Of a stretch of 64,000 nucleotides of DNA, positions 22,731 through 34,164 are shown one piece after another. The position numbers and the translations under genes were made by a program. Location: contig CANTAL010000004.1 of assembly GCA_947650365.1 (NCBI GenBank), positions 2,825,501 to 2,889,500 on the forward strand, in the 5' to 3' direction. Below the pieces are notes generated by a model. It did no database searches. It worked only from the letters and a program-made list of their open reading frames with translations, and was not told where the DNA came from. The DNA is from Chamaelirium japonicum (Eukaryota > Streptophyta > Magnoliopsida > Liliales > Melanthiaceae). Each line of letters begins with the position of its first letter. The first letter of the stretch is position 1.

Positions 22731-23312
22731 GACTCTAAATCGGTTAATCGGATCGTAAAGTGGTCAAATATCCAATTAGAACCCGCTCGCAAGTCCGAAA
22801 TACGGAATATAATTCCAAGTTCGAATTATCGGATGCCGATCCGATGACGATCGGATCGAATCCAAACCTATTTTATATCCGAAACACGCTAACTTATGAT
22901 TTTCCAACACTTAGACTCTAAATCGGTGAATCGGAGCGTAAATTGGTCAAATATCCAATTAGAACCCGCTCGCAAGTCCGAAATACGGAATAATTCCAAG
23001 TTCGAATTACCGGATGCCGAGCCGATGACGATCCGATCGAATCCAAACCTATTTCATATCCGAAACACGCTAACTTATGATTTTCCAACACTTAGACTCT
23101 AAATCGATGAATCGGAGCGTAAATTGGTCAAATATCCAATTAGAACCCGCTCGCAAGTCCGAAATACGGAATAAATCCAACTTTGAATTATCGGATGCCG
23201 ATCCGATGACGATCCGATCGAATCGAAACCTATTTCATATCCGAAACACGCTAACTTATGATTTTCCAACTCTTAGACTCTAAATCGGTGAATCGGTCGG
23301 ATCGTAAATCGG
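22731..23312. repeat. About three 181-bp units in inverted orientation
   Basis: Reverse complement of the main array unit, three full copies and a fragment, more diverged from each other than the homogeneous part of the main array. They occupy the presumed promoter region of the coiled-coil gene, between it and the end of the transposase gene. Minus-strand RNA crossing both blocks could fold into a long hairpin. Confidence 0.93.
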
Positions 23313-23465
23313 TGAAACGGTATGATTTACATATGAAACGGTATGATTTACATATGAATCGGTGAAACGGTATGATTTACATATGAAACAATATGATATA
23401 CATATGAAACAATATGATTTATATATGAAACAATTTGATTTAAATATGAAACAATTTGATTTACA
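23310..23465. repeat. Short AT-rich tandem repeats, second block
   Basis: Imperfect copies of TATGATTTACATATGAAACA and close variants, next to the transposase stop codon at 23472. Confidence 0.7.
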
Positions 23466-23471
23466 TACGGT

Positions 23472-26400
23472 CTAGTCATTTTCTGTCTCATCTCTGTCAC
23501 TCTCATCGCTTCCCTCTTCTATTATTTGATCTGCATTCGCTGTCCAGTTTATATTGTCGACATCTTCATTTTCGTCGTGCACTGCGTCGACAATGATTAT
23601 CTCATCATTCTGGTATGCATCCAAATCATCATCGACGACCCCCGCATCCTTGTCTCCCATGTCGTAAAAATCTCTGGGTGGTGACCTGACTACAATTTGC
23701 CAACCTGGAGAGGTATTATCCGGTGCATAAAATATCTGTTGCGCTTGAGAGGCAAGAATGAATGGATCTTCATATTGGGTATTCAATCTCTTGGCAGTGT
23801 TGATGCTGATAAAACCGTATTTGTCGACATTATAACCAGTCCCGCGATTATTAACATCATACCAATCGCATTTGAATAATACGATCCGATTTTGGCCAAG
23901 GAATTTAATCTCGAGAATCTCGTTGAGGACGCCGTAGAAGTCGATATTTTCTAATTCTTCTTGCTCACCGTTGACGACAACCCCACTATTTTGGGTTCTT
24001 CGTGATTTTTCACTATCTTTCGTCCGAAATCTATAACCGTTCACGATATAACCATCGTACGATATTGCGTCTTGCAAAGGACTACAAGATAAGCGCCAGA
24101 GATCCTCATTCATCAGCGGATCGTGGTTGTCGTGCAGCTCCTGTGCCTATAATAACCACACGACATTCATGATATGAACACATAATTATTGTTCGGTAAT
24201 GGATGTCAATGAAATTCAGTAATGATGTGAATACTTACGTGTTTCTCGAACCACGATGGGAATTCACGATCATGAATTTGGGGAGCATTTCGAATACCCC
24301 GATTATTAATGATGGCTTTATGCTTCCTGTTTTACCGGTTATGAATTAGATTATAATTAGCACATATACTTAATGAATGGACTGAAAGAATGAGTAAATG
24401 ATCGTAAAATGCTTACTCAATGAATGGCCACACTTCATCACATTGGCGCAACACATACATATGTGCCTGTTGAATCTCATCTACAGACAATCGACGGGTT
24501 TTGCCTCCTCCTACAGGTCTACCCATTTCGGCAAATATAGACAGACCCCCATCGAAGTCTATTGGACCACCGTCATAGTTCCGCTCAAGTTGATTGAATC
24601 GCGTGTCTATACCATGTAGGTATCTTGAGCAGAATGTTAGACATTCTTCTGCTAGGTATCCTTCAGCAATTGATCCCTCCGGACGACTTTTATTACGAAC
24701 ATATGATTTCAATGTTCGCAAGTACCTAATTTGAGAAAAAAATATTTGTATGAATATATCAAGAACGATCAAATACATTGTGCGAATGAGACGAGACGAT
24801 TACCTCTCGATAAAATACATCCACCGGTAATGAACTGGGCCGCCGAGTTTGGCCTCATTTGCCAAGTGAACGGTCAAATGCACCATGACATCAAAGAATG
24901 AAGGTGGAAATATCATCTCTAACTTGCACAATGTGAGCGCAATATCCCTCTCCATCTGTTCAAGTTGGTCCACTCTAAGTACCTTCGAGCACAACTGTCT
25001 GAAAAAAGTGCTGAGCTCAATTAACGGACCGGACACCTCTTCGGTTAAATTCCCACGTATAGCAAGAGATAACAATCGCTGCATAAGAACATGACAATCG
25101 TGGCTCTTTAATCCAGACAACTTTCGGCCGTTCTCTTGCACGCATCGTGCGATATTCGAAGAATAACCGTCTGGCATTTTCACAGACCGTAGGAATGCAC
25201 ATAAGGCTGCCTTTTGCTGTGAGCTCATGGTGTAGCATGCAACTGGCAACACATACTTATCCCCAATCTCTTGGGGATGAAGTGATTTTCGGATGCCCAA
25301 CTCCTTAAGATCGAGACGAGATTTAAGATTATCCTTCGTCTTACCGTCGAGATTCAGCAGTGTTCCTATAATGTTGTCACACACATTTTTCTCAATATGC
25401 ATGACATCCAAGTTATGCCGCAAGAGTAGGCTGCTCCAGTACGGTAGTTTAAAGAAAATACTCTTCTTCTTCCAGTTATGCTCACGCGTAGAATCTTCAT
25501 GTGTTCTCTTCTTTTTACCTTTTCCAAGTGCCACGGCATCAAGCCGATCCAATTCGCACAAGACTTCTACCCCCGAAAGCTGCTCCGGGGCCTTTGCAAG
25601 TTCCTTCTTGCCGTTGAAAGCTCTTTTGTTCTGCCTCCACTTATGGCCGTCAACAAGGAATCTTCGATGGCCCATATAACAGAACTTGCCTCCGTTCTTC
25701 AATCGTAATGAATCTGTCTCCTTATTGCATGTAGGGCACGCCAATTTTCTTTTAGTACTCCACCCGGATAAGTTGGCATATGCAGGAAAATCGTTGATGG
25801 TCCATAGAAGTGCCGCATGCATCCGAAAATTCTGGCGCAACGAGGCATCATACGTATCGGCCCCAACTTCCCATAACTCGTTCAACTCCTCAATCAACGG
25901 CTGCAAGTAAACGTCAATATCATTACCAGGCGACCTGGGTCCGGGAATGAGCAAGGAGAGCATTGTGTATGGCTTTTTTAAGCACATCCAGGGAGGCAAA
26001 TTGTATGGAACTAGGACAACTGGCCAAATGCTGTACGACACACTCATATTCCCAAAGGGATTGAAGCCATCGCTAGCAAGCCCTAACCTGACGTTGCGAA
26101 CTTCACATGCGAATTCAGGATATGTATGATCAAAATCTTTCCACGTCAGAGAGTCGGCCGGATGTCTCATAATCCCGTCATCTGTACGTTCTCGTGCATG
26201 CCACCTCATGTGCTCAGCAGTCTTCGATGACATAAACAACCTCTGAAGCCTGTCCCTGAGCGGGAAGTATAGGAGAACCTTTGCAGATACATTTTTCTTC
26301 CTTCGACTGGTACTAGACTCGGCATCCGTCTCTTTATATCTCGTTGCTCCGCATATGTGGCATGACCGCGCATGTTCGTACTCTTTCCGGTACAACATAC

Positions 26401-27073
26401 AATCGTTCACGCATGCATCAATTTTCTCATAACCCAGACCGAGATCTTTAATTGTCTTCTTCGCCTCGTAGAATGATTTCGGTACTGTCTCACCCATAGG
26501 AAAAGCCTCTTTCAGCAACTCTACCAACATATTAAATGACTTATTACTCCAACCATTGAGGCACTTCAAATGAAGAAGCTTTACAGTGAAAGAGAGTTTT
26601 GAAAACTTCTCACACCCCGGGTATAGAGGTTGTTCGGCATCTTTAAGCAATCTGTAGAACTTGTCCGCTTCGATATTGGGCTGATCACCTGACGGTGTTT
26701 CCGTGCCTATTCCACCTTGCAAATCATGTATCATACCCTGCATGTCATCGTCATCGTCTGTATTAATATTATCATCAGCGATCACTGTGTTTGAAGTTTC
26801 ACCGTGAGCTGCCATGGGGACTGCATCTAGCTCCTCACCGTGCGAGAACCAACGGGTATAGGTAACGTCAATGCCACGCATTACCAGATCAACCTCACAT
26901 TCCTCTCGAACCTTCCTAATCACCCTTCCGCAGTCTATACAGGGACACACAATTTTTCCATCAAGCGGTGCAAGACGCTCAAATGCAAAATCCAGAAATT
27001 TCCTGACTCCTTCTCTGTACTCTTGGCTCATGCGATTCGAATTACGCATCCAACTCTTATCGATCGAAGACAT
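23472..27073 (-). CDS. TNP2-type CACTA transposase, 1113 residues, four exons
   Basis: Predicted exons 27073-24804, 24725-24417, 24326-24239 and 24146-23472. All junctions have GT..AG and phases agree, giving 1113 residues without a stop. Start is the ATG at 27073 (MSSIDKSWM). Order of domains: transposase-associated domain with CPCIDCG (residues about 1-80); a second Cys pair region (SCHICGATRYK) near 235; the TNP2 transposase region (FPAYANLSGW..CPTCNKET, then LDVMHIEKNVCDNIIG near 550); a DUF4218-like part ending across intron 1 (FIER|YLRTLKSYV); and a DUF4216-like part (FYGVLNEILEIKF..CDWYD, about 956-990). The tail is acidic. TNP2 proteins cut CACTA ends in the nucleus. Usual length is about 1000-1200, so this looks full length. 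It runs away from the right end, which would hold the promoter. Confidence 0.93.
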
Positions 27074-27179
27074 CTTCGTCTATCTGGCTATACAACACCT
27101 GACATATAATTTCAAACAATGTTATAAGACTCCGCACAATTTCGGTTTCGGTTCCCGGGTATGGAACACCGAACCAAAA

Positions 27180-27420
27180 CTTCTACAGGCCATCCACATC
27201 CCTAATGGATGAGTGTATTATGATGAGTAGACTAGTCACATAGTAAACCTAGGGTTGCTGGCCAGCATTTGAACTGCTGATAGTTCGAATGCTAGGCATA
27301 GCACCAAAGTTATGCGACAGTAAGTCAACAAGTCAGGGAGCCTCATCAAGTAAACACTTGGGGTCTGACGGTTCTCTCTGTCGCTCGAGTAGATTTATGG
27401 CTTTAGCATACCTCATATCA
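27180..27420 (+). repeat. Relic of an E1/C2-related LTR inside the CACTA element
   Basis: GGCCATCCACATCCCTAATGG.., AATGCTAGGCATAGCACC, TCTGACGGTTCTCTCTGTCG and GAGTAGATTTATGGC appear in the same order as in the E1 LTR (7870-8080) and the solo LTR near 51070-51300, with many substitutions. It sits 5' of the transposase gene. Confidence 0.65.
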
Positions 27421-27423
27421 CAC

Positions 27424-27830
27424 CGAACCGACAAAAACCGACTATTTCGGTTTCGGTTTCGGTTTCGATTTTGGTTTTGATTTTTCGTAAACCGAAAAAA
27501 ATATAACCGACAAAACCCACACCGAAACCGACCGACAAAACCGACGCTCACCCTAGTCTAAAAACTACATTTTGCCCCCCATTCCCCCATTCAATTCAGT
27601 TTTGATAGGATAAAATTCAATGTTTTAAAACACGAAAACTCGACTCGACTCGAAACCTTAATGAGTCGAGTACACACGACAACTCGGCTAAAACCCGACA
27701 AACTCGAGTCGGATCGAAACTCAACCGAGTCAGATCGAAACTCGAGTTTTGGACCGAGTCGGATCGAAACTCAGCCGAGTCGAGTCGACTCGGCCGAGTT
27801 TCGAGTCGACTCGGCGAATAACGTGACACC
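27424..27830. repeat. Short-motif repeats (CGGTTTCGGTTT; GACTCGACTCGAAAC)
   Basis: Two low-complexity patches: (CGGTTT)n with its complement (ACCGAAACCG), then GAGTCGAG/GGATCGAAACTC repeats. From 27830 to 28130 the sequence is AT-rich and shows nothing recognisable. Confidence 0.7.
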
Positions 27831-28139
27831 ACTTTACGGCACTAATTAATCTGTCACATGGCTGTTAGAGCACTAGTGTGTTAAATACTTCTGATAAACC
27901 ACTATTCAATTAAAAAATTAATAATATTTTGAACAAAAAAATCCCTAATATTTACCACCATGGTAGATACGTACTTCAAGCCAAATGAAACATTTATTAC
28001 ATAATTCTAAAATACTTGACAAAGTACTTATCAAAATATTTAGCCCTTAACAAATGGAGCCATAAGAATTAGAGAAATGCTATTCAGCCTTAAGGTTTTT
28101 CCTATTCCGCCAGCATGATTAACTTGACAGCATACAATT

Positions 28140-28600
28140 GGTGGCTGAAACCTACTAGTGACATTAACCGAAGGGGGAGGAGGAGCTCACCAGCGATGGT
28201 CGGCAGGCCTCGAGAAGGAGGAGGAGCACTGGTGTCGCAGTCGGTGGCGCGAGAAAGCGGAGGGGTGGCCGGAGGTGCAAGGGAGGTGATGGGTGGCCGG
28301 CCGGAGGTGCAAGGGATCGAGAGAGAGAGAGACAGGTGAGGGGAGGAAGTAGAGAGAGAGAGAGAGAGAGGGAAGGCTAGGGAGGCCGGGGAGGGGGGGA
28401 GGAGGCCGGGGGAGAGAGAGAGAGGGCCGGGAGGCCGGGGAGGGGCGGAGGTCGGGAGGGGGATGGGTGGCCGGGAGGGGGATGGGTGGCCGGAGGGGAT
28501 CTCGGGGCTGCCGGAGGGGGACGGGGTCGCCGGGGGGTCGGGTCGGTGAGAGAGAGAGAGAGATTGAGAGAGAGGGGCGCGCGCCGGAGAGATCGAATCA
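28140..28600. repeat. G/A-rich low-complexity tract with (GA)n runs
   Basis: Repeats of GGAGGTGCAAGGGA, GGCCGGGAGGGGGATGGGTG and (GA)n. On the minus strand this is a CT-rich tract between the element end and the transposase start, so it may be 5' UTR or promoter. Frames on either strand are compositional artefacts. Confidence 0.6.
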
Positions 28601-28639
28601 GAAGAATCAAAGAAGACCTCGACTGTTTTGTTATATAAC

Positions 28640-29410
28640 AGGGTTTTTGCCGACGGACATTTTATCTTCCGTCGGTAAAACTAATTTTTTTACCGACGGT
28701 AAATAACAATCCGTCGGTAAAACTCCACGACGAAAAAACAAGCTCAATTTTTTCCAGAGGCTCGGTTTGGCACCCTGAGTTTCGTCGGGACATTTTACCG
28801 ACGGAAATTTAATTACCGTCGGTATTGTACCGACGGATATATAAATTCCGTCGGTATAATCCCGACGAAAACACAAGTTCAATTTTTTCCAGAGGCTCGG
28901 TTTGGCACACTGAGTTTCGTCGGGACATTTTACCGACGGAAACTAAATTACCGTCGGTATTGTGCCAACGGACATATAAATACCGTCGGTATAATTAGTT
29001 ATACCGACGGAACTTTCACGTCCGTCGGTAAATAGCACGACGGAACTCAACCTCCTACTTTTTTCCAGAGGCTCGGTTTTTACACTGAGTTTCGTCGGGA
29101 CAATTTTACCGACGGACATTTTATTACCGTCGGTATATTGCTGACGGAGATATTATGGCTGTCGGTAACATTGGTTATACCGACGGAAATACAATTTCCG
29201 TCGGTACAATATCACGACGATGACATTTTGCCGACGGTTTATATGTAACCGTCGGTATAAAGTATATTACCGACGGTATATATGTATACCGTCGGTATAA
29301 ATATGCAAAGAAAATTAAAAAAATTGAAGTTATAATACCGACGGATATTATTTTCCCCGTCGGTAAAAAGTGTATTATTACCGACGGTGATAATAATGTC
29401 CGTCGGTAAA
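28640..29410. repeat. Right subterminal repeats of the CACTA element
   Basis: Dense direct and inverted ACCGACGG/CCGTCGGT motifs, partly arranged in a longer unit of about 130 bp marked by TTTTTTCCAGAGGCTCGG (at about 28750, 28888 and 29060). Confidence 0.92.
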
Positions 29411-29429
29411 GACCCTATTTCTTGTAGTG

Positions 29430-29942
29430 CCTACCGTGGTATTGGACTATGGAAGGTCCGCACACGTTGGCACATCAAAGCACCACACAACTAGTTGGCC
29501 CAGTGTACATGGTCCCTCCGGGTTAAGGACATATTATCTATAGTAGTAAGACGGTTTATGCACCAGTGTCTGAATCACTGAACTGTGCACCGTCTTGGTT
29601 CTTGTTCAACACGATTATCGTGCTTGGTCAGGTGAATAGGAATCCCGTGTTCTCGTGGTGGATACTTCACCACATCCTCTACCTGCCAACAGCTTGTTCT
29701 CGGTGAAGCGACCGACATCACCTAAGCTGTGAACTAGTTCTAGGTCTACACATAACTGGTCCACAGGGTCTCCCAAGCATGGATCCACCATGCGCCTCAG
29801 TGGCCTACTGTGTTCCCTAGGGTCCTTTATTATATGTGTATTAACATATACCATAGTAGTATTCTAATTAAAACAATAACCAAAAGCATCTTTATTAATG
29901 TTAATATAGAAAATCCACGCTAAGGACACACGAGCTACAACA
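29430..29942 (-). repeat. Left LTR of C2, second part, with CCT target duplication
   Basis: Starts with the duplicated CCT (29430-29432) and continues the LTR interrupted at 14335. It ends GAGCTACAACA at 29942, the complement of TGTTGTAGCTC. It should be followed by the C2 polypurine tract but is followed by family R sequence. Confidence 0.93.
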
Positions 29943-30896
29943 ACACCGACTCGGAGGCAAACCCGACACACAAACTAGACCCGACCCACACCAAACAAGG
30001 GGCCGTGTGGGCCCATCCCCAAGTGGGGCCCACCCAGCCCCCCTATAGAAATCCGAACCCCTTAGGGGGGTGGCCGGCCATGCAAAGAAAGAAAAGAAAA
30101 GAAGGAAAAGGAAGAAAGAAAGAAAAAAAAAGGGAAAGAAAAGAAAAGGAAAGGAAAGAAGAAAAAGGAAACAAATACCGCCATACGCGGGGGAAGGTTG
30201 CTTATGACGTATACATAAGTGTGGATCTGCGCCGATCCCTTGATCCGACGGACAAGAAACGAAGCCGGGTTGCCATCGACTTTATATGCAAGATTCAAAA
30301 TAATCCAAAGAAGATTGAGCCATAACTACTCCGCCAGAAAAGGAAGGCAAATAAAGGTTTATTCCTTTCTTCAATGGAAGAATAAATCTCGGGATAATTA
30401 TGGGAGAGATATTAAATGGATTCAAATAAACTTCCCATCTCTCTCCCTTCCCCCCTTCACCTATAAATATAGGGAGAGGGGGAAGGCTCAAAAGGTCGGA
30501 AGCTGAAGACGAAGCGAGGAAGCTCTGCTGAAGAGGAGACGCGCTCTTCATCGACCCAAGGCTTCTCGAGGCACAGGCAAGCCTATCCCTTCGGGACCGG
30601 CGTAGTCCATTGAAAACCCTCATCAACTTTAAAACCCTTGCACAAGAAGGTCAAGCCTTCGACTCCGTGCACGAAGAAGAAAGCTTGGAGAAGAAGAACC
30701 TTTCGCCTCCGAAGACGCCAGAAGCAAAGGCCGGAGAAGAAGATCGGAGCGGTACTACCCCGTCGGCTCCAACAAACCTTCGACTCCGATCAAGCCAAAA
30801 AGCCCGGAGAAGAAGACCGAAGCGTTATCACCCCGTCGCCTTTGACAAACGCCCGGTCCATCCACGAAGAAGAAAGCTCGGAGAGGATCCACCATG
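29943..30896 (+). repeat. Duplicated piece of family R copy 2
   Basis: ACACCGACTCGGAGGC.. matches 38884-39836 in order and shares the same LTR/R junction, so the two pieces descend from one insertion site. It has TATAAATA at 30462-30469. It ends at GAGAGG, where it joins C2 LTR sequence with a 2-bp overlap (GG). Confidence 0.9.
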
Positions 30897-31046
30897 CGCC
30901 TCAGTGGCCTACTATGTTCCCTAGGGTCCTTTATTATATGTGTATTAATATATACCATAGTAGTATTCTAATTAAACCAATAACCAAAAGCATCTTTATT
31001 AATGTTAATACAGAAAATCCACGCTAAGGACACACGAGCTACAATA
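30895..31046 (-). repeat. Truncated 3' LTR of C2 (first 152 bp only)
   Basis: Matches 29780-29942 of the other left LTR copy, with terminal CTACAATA in place of CTACAACA. The remainder of the LTR is replaced by the duplicated R piece. The C2 polypurine tract complement lies at 31047-31058. Confidence 0.9.
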
Positions 31047-31060
31047 ATCTCCCACTTGGC

Positions 31061-34000
31061 CTAGCGGGGAACAACAGTCTTAACTCCCATGGCATCCACG
31101 TGCTTCTCAAAAGCCTTGGTCGGTAACGCCTTTGTGAAAGGGTCCGCCATGTTATCTGTAGACGCCACCTGAGTCACTGCAACCTCCCCTCTCTTCTGTA
31201 AGTCCCGGATAATATAGTATTTCCGCTCGATATGCTTGCTCTTCTGATGATATCTTGGCTCCTCGGATTGTGCTACCGCTCCACTATTGTCACAGTAAAG
31301 GACAATAGGATCTTGAGCTCCGGTACGCATCCTAAGTCCGTGAGGAACTTCTTGAGCCACACCGCCTCCTTAACTGCTTCGCACACCGTAACATACTCAG
31401 CCTCTGTCGTCGAATCTGCGATGCATCCCTGCTTCACGCTCCTCTAACTGACAGCTTCTCCTCCTAATGAAAACACAAACCCTGATGTCAATCTCCTGGA
31501 TTCCGGATCTGACGCAAAGTTAGAATCCGTATATCCAATCGGTATCAGTTCCTATAAAGAGTAAACTAACTCATAATCTCTCGTCCTACAGAGATACTTG
31601 AGTATACTTTTCACAGCAGTCCAGTGCCCTAGACCCGGATTTGACAGATACATGCCCATCATGCCTACTGCATAGCATATATATGGTCTCGTGCACTGCA
31701 TAGCATACATCAGACTCCCTACAGCCGAAGCATAAGGTATCTTCTGCATCTCTGCCCTCTCCTCAGGAGTCTTAGGACCCTGATCCTTGGACAATTTCAT
31801 TCCATGTCTGAATGGAACCAGTCCCTTCTTGGAGTTGTGCATACTGAATCTGACCAAGATAGTATCTATGTAGACTGACTGTGACAGCGAGGGAGTCTTG
31901 TTCTGGCGATCTCGAGTTACCTTGATCCCTAGAACATAACTCACTACACCAAGGTCTTTTATGTCAAATTGAGAGGATAACCACATCTTCACTGTAGACA
32001 ACGTTCCAACATCGTTTCCAATGAGTAGGATATCGTCTACGTAAAGCACTAGAAAAACTACTGCAGTCTTATCGCTCCTTTTATAAACACATGGTTCATC
32101 CACGTTTTGCTCAAATCCATAAGACTGGATAGCCTAATCAAAACGCATGTTCCAACTTCTGGATGCTTGCTTCTGTCCATAAATGGAACTTTGTAACTTG
32201 CACACCAGACTTTCCTGACCTTTTGCGACAAAACCTGGAGGCTGAGATATATAGATGTCTTCTTCCAAATCCCCATTGAGGAATGCGGTCTTGATGTCCA
32301 TTTGCCAGATCTTCTAATTATAATGGGCTGCAATGGACAAGAGAATCCGGATAGACTTAAGCATAGCCACTAGCGAAAAGGTTTCGTCATAGTCGATCTC
32401 TTCTCGCTGGGTATAACCCCTAGCGACTAGTCTAGCTTTGTAAGTCTCAACGGTACCATCCGTACCTCTTTTTCTTTTATACACCCACTTACACCTAACA
32501 GGTTTAATGTTGTGAGGTGGTGTTACAAGTGTCCAGACCGAGTTTTGGGACATCGATGTCAATTCTGCCTCCATGGCTTCCTGCCATGCTGCATGGTCAG
32601 ATGATACCATCGCTTCGTCATAGTTCAGAGGATCATCCTCCTGAAACTCTGGATCTACCATGAAGGCTTCTCCAATGTATCTATCAGGAGCACTTGTGGT
32701 CCTCCCACTGCGACGAGCCCGCGGTGGTTCTATAGGAGTCGATTCTACAATATCGTTTATTTTAGTGGTATCGGCTCCCACTGCGTTTTCTATCTACGTA
32801 CTCCCATCAGTACCAAGCAATTCTTCAAGAACTACTTTACTGGTGGGCTTATGGTCTATTAAATAATCATGTTCCAAGAATACGGCGTTCGTCGAGACGA
32901 CAACCTTTCTATCCTCAGGATCATAAAATAAACCACCCTTTGTCCCTTTTGGATACCCAACGAACAGACATACCTTACTCTTTGACTCCATCTTATCTCG
33001 CTTGTCCTTCCACACATGTGCTGGACAACCCCAAATCCTAAAGTGCTGCAGGCTTGGCTTTCACTTCAACCACAACTCCCAACGAGTTATAGGTATTGAC
33101 TTTGATGGAACAAAGTTCAAAGTATATGCTACCGTCTCTAAGGCATATCCCTAAAAACTAGGTGGCAATATTGCATAACTCATCATAGTCCGAACCATGT
33201 CTAACAAAGTTTGGTTTCTCCTCTCAGATACACCGTTTTGTTGTGGTGTCCCTGGTGTAGTCAACTGGGATACGATCCCATGCTCACGCAGGTATCCAAT
33301 AAATTCATCTGATATGTATTCGCCTCCTCGATCCGATCGAAGAGACTTGATACTCTTACCCGTCTGCTTTTCTATTTCAGCTCTGAACTCCTTGAACTTA
33401 TCAAAGGATTCAGGCTTCCGCCGTATTAGGTATATGTATCCAAACCTCAAGTGATCATCCATGAAGGTGATGAAATACTCAAAGCCTCCTATGGCACGGA
33501 CACTTATGGGCCCACATACATCAGTATGTACCAACTCTAATACCTCCTGAGATATGCAACCTTTGGCTCGGAAAGATCTTTTAGTCATCTTGCCTTCCAG
33601 GCAAGACTCACACGTCGGTAGGCTTTCTGAAATATCTGGACTTAAAAGTCCTACCTTAACCAACCTGTGAATCCTGTCTGAGGCTATGTGTCCAAGCCTT
33701 AGATACCAAAGGAATGTTGGATTATCTGAGGGATTTTTCCTTTTCGATGAATTAATCACACAAGCTTCAGTTATGTTATCTTGCTTATGATTGGAGTTAA
33801 TTACATAGAGACCATTCTGTATCTTCCCTTTACAAACAAAAGAACCATTCAATTTAATTGACACACTAGAAGCATCAAATAAAACTGAAAAACCTTCATT
33901 ATTCAATAAGGAAACATAAATTAAGTTTCGTCTCAAGGACGTTATATATAGTATGTCTCTAAGTAATAAACTTCTTTCATCAAGAAACTGCAAGACGATA

Positions 34001-34164
34001 TCTCCAACTGCTTCAGCCTCTGCCACGGCCTCAGTTCCCATGCTTAGAATCATCTCCCCATTACCCAGTTTTCTTGTCTCCTTGAACCCCTGCAAATTAT
34101 TGCAAGCATGGTTAGTGGAACCAGAATCCACAATCCATAAAACTGGAGAACAGCTGGATGCTAC
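31061..34164 (-). pseudogene. pol: copia Pol polyprotein of C2, decayed
   Basis: Same domain order as E1: protease ([11 protein letters not shown]), integrase with intact HHCC (PTCESCLEGK), integrase core, reverse transcriptase with YVDD, RNase H with YCDNSGA. In-frame stops include 33151 (TGG to TAG, compared with E1), 32794, 32314 and 31552. One base is missing near 31320 relative to E1, which shifts the frame of the RNase H end. C2 is more decayed than E1, and each copy keeps residues the other has lost. Reads as one frame with gag because the E1 gag stop is CAA here. Confidence 0.92.

Larger units (their letters stand above)
14336..29429 (-). mobile_element. CACTA (En/Spm) DNA transposon, 15,094 bp, apparently complete
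   Basis: The left end is CACTACAAAAAAAACAG. The right end, on the opposite strand, is CACTACAAGAAATAGGG. Both are flanked by CCT (14333-14335 and 29430-29432), the 3-bp duplication typical of CACTA transposition. The site is confirmed by the uninterrupted right C2 LTR near 38370, which reads CAACGTACCGTGG. Subterminal ACCGACGG/CCGTCGGT repeats fill both ends. Two minus-strand genes lie inside: a TNP2-type transposase (23472-27073) and a Ptta/En-Spm-type protein (20877-22570), both with open frames across predicted splice sites. The unusual size comes from a 5.4-kb tandem array of a 181-bp unit. Transcription would start from the right end. I judge it potentially autonomous; activity is not shown. 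Confidence 0.95.

Noticed and set aside
25293..25708. Plus-strand frames of 76-128 codons as genes
   Set aside because: They lie antisense to the TNP2 transposase exon and carry no independent motif.
28377..28706. Pro/Arg/Gly-rich frames in the G/A-rich tract
   Set aside because: Artefacts of low complexity; different frames on both strands are open for the same reason.
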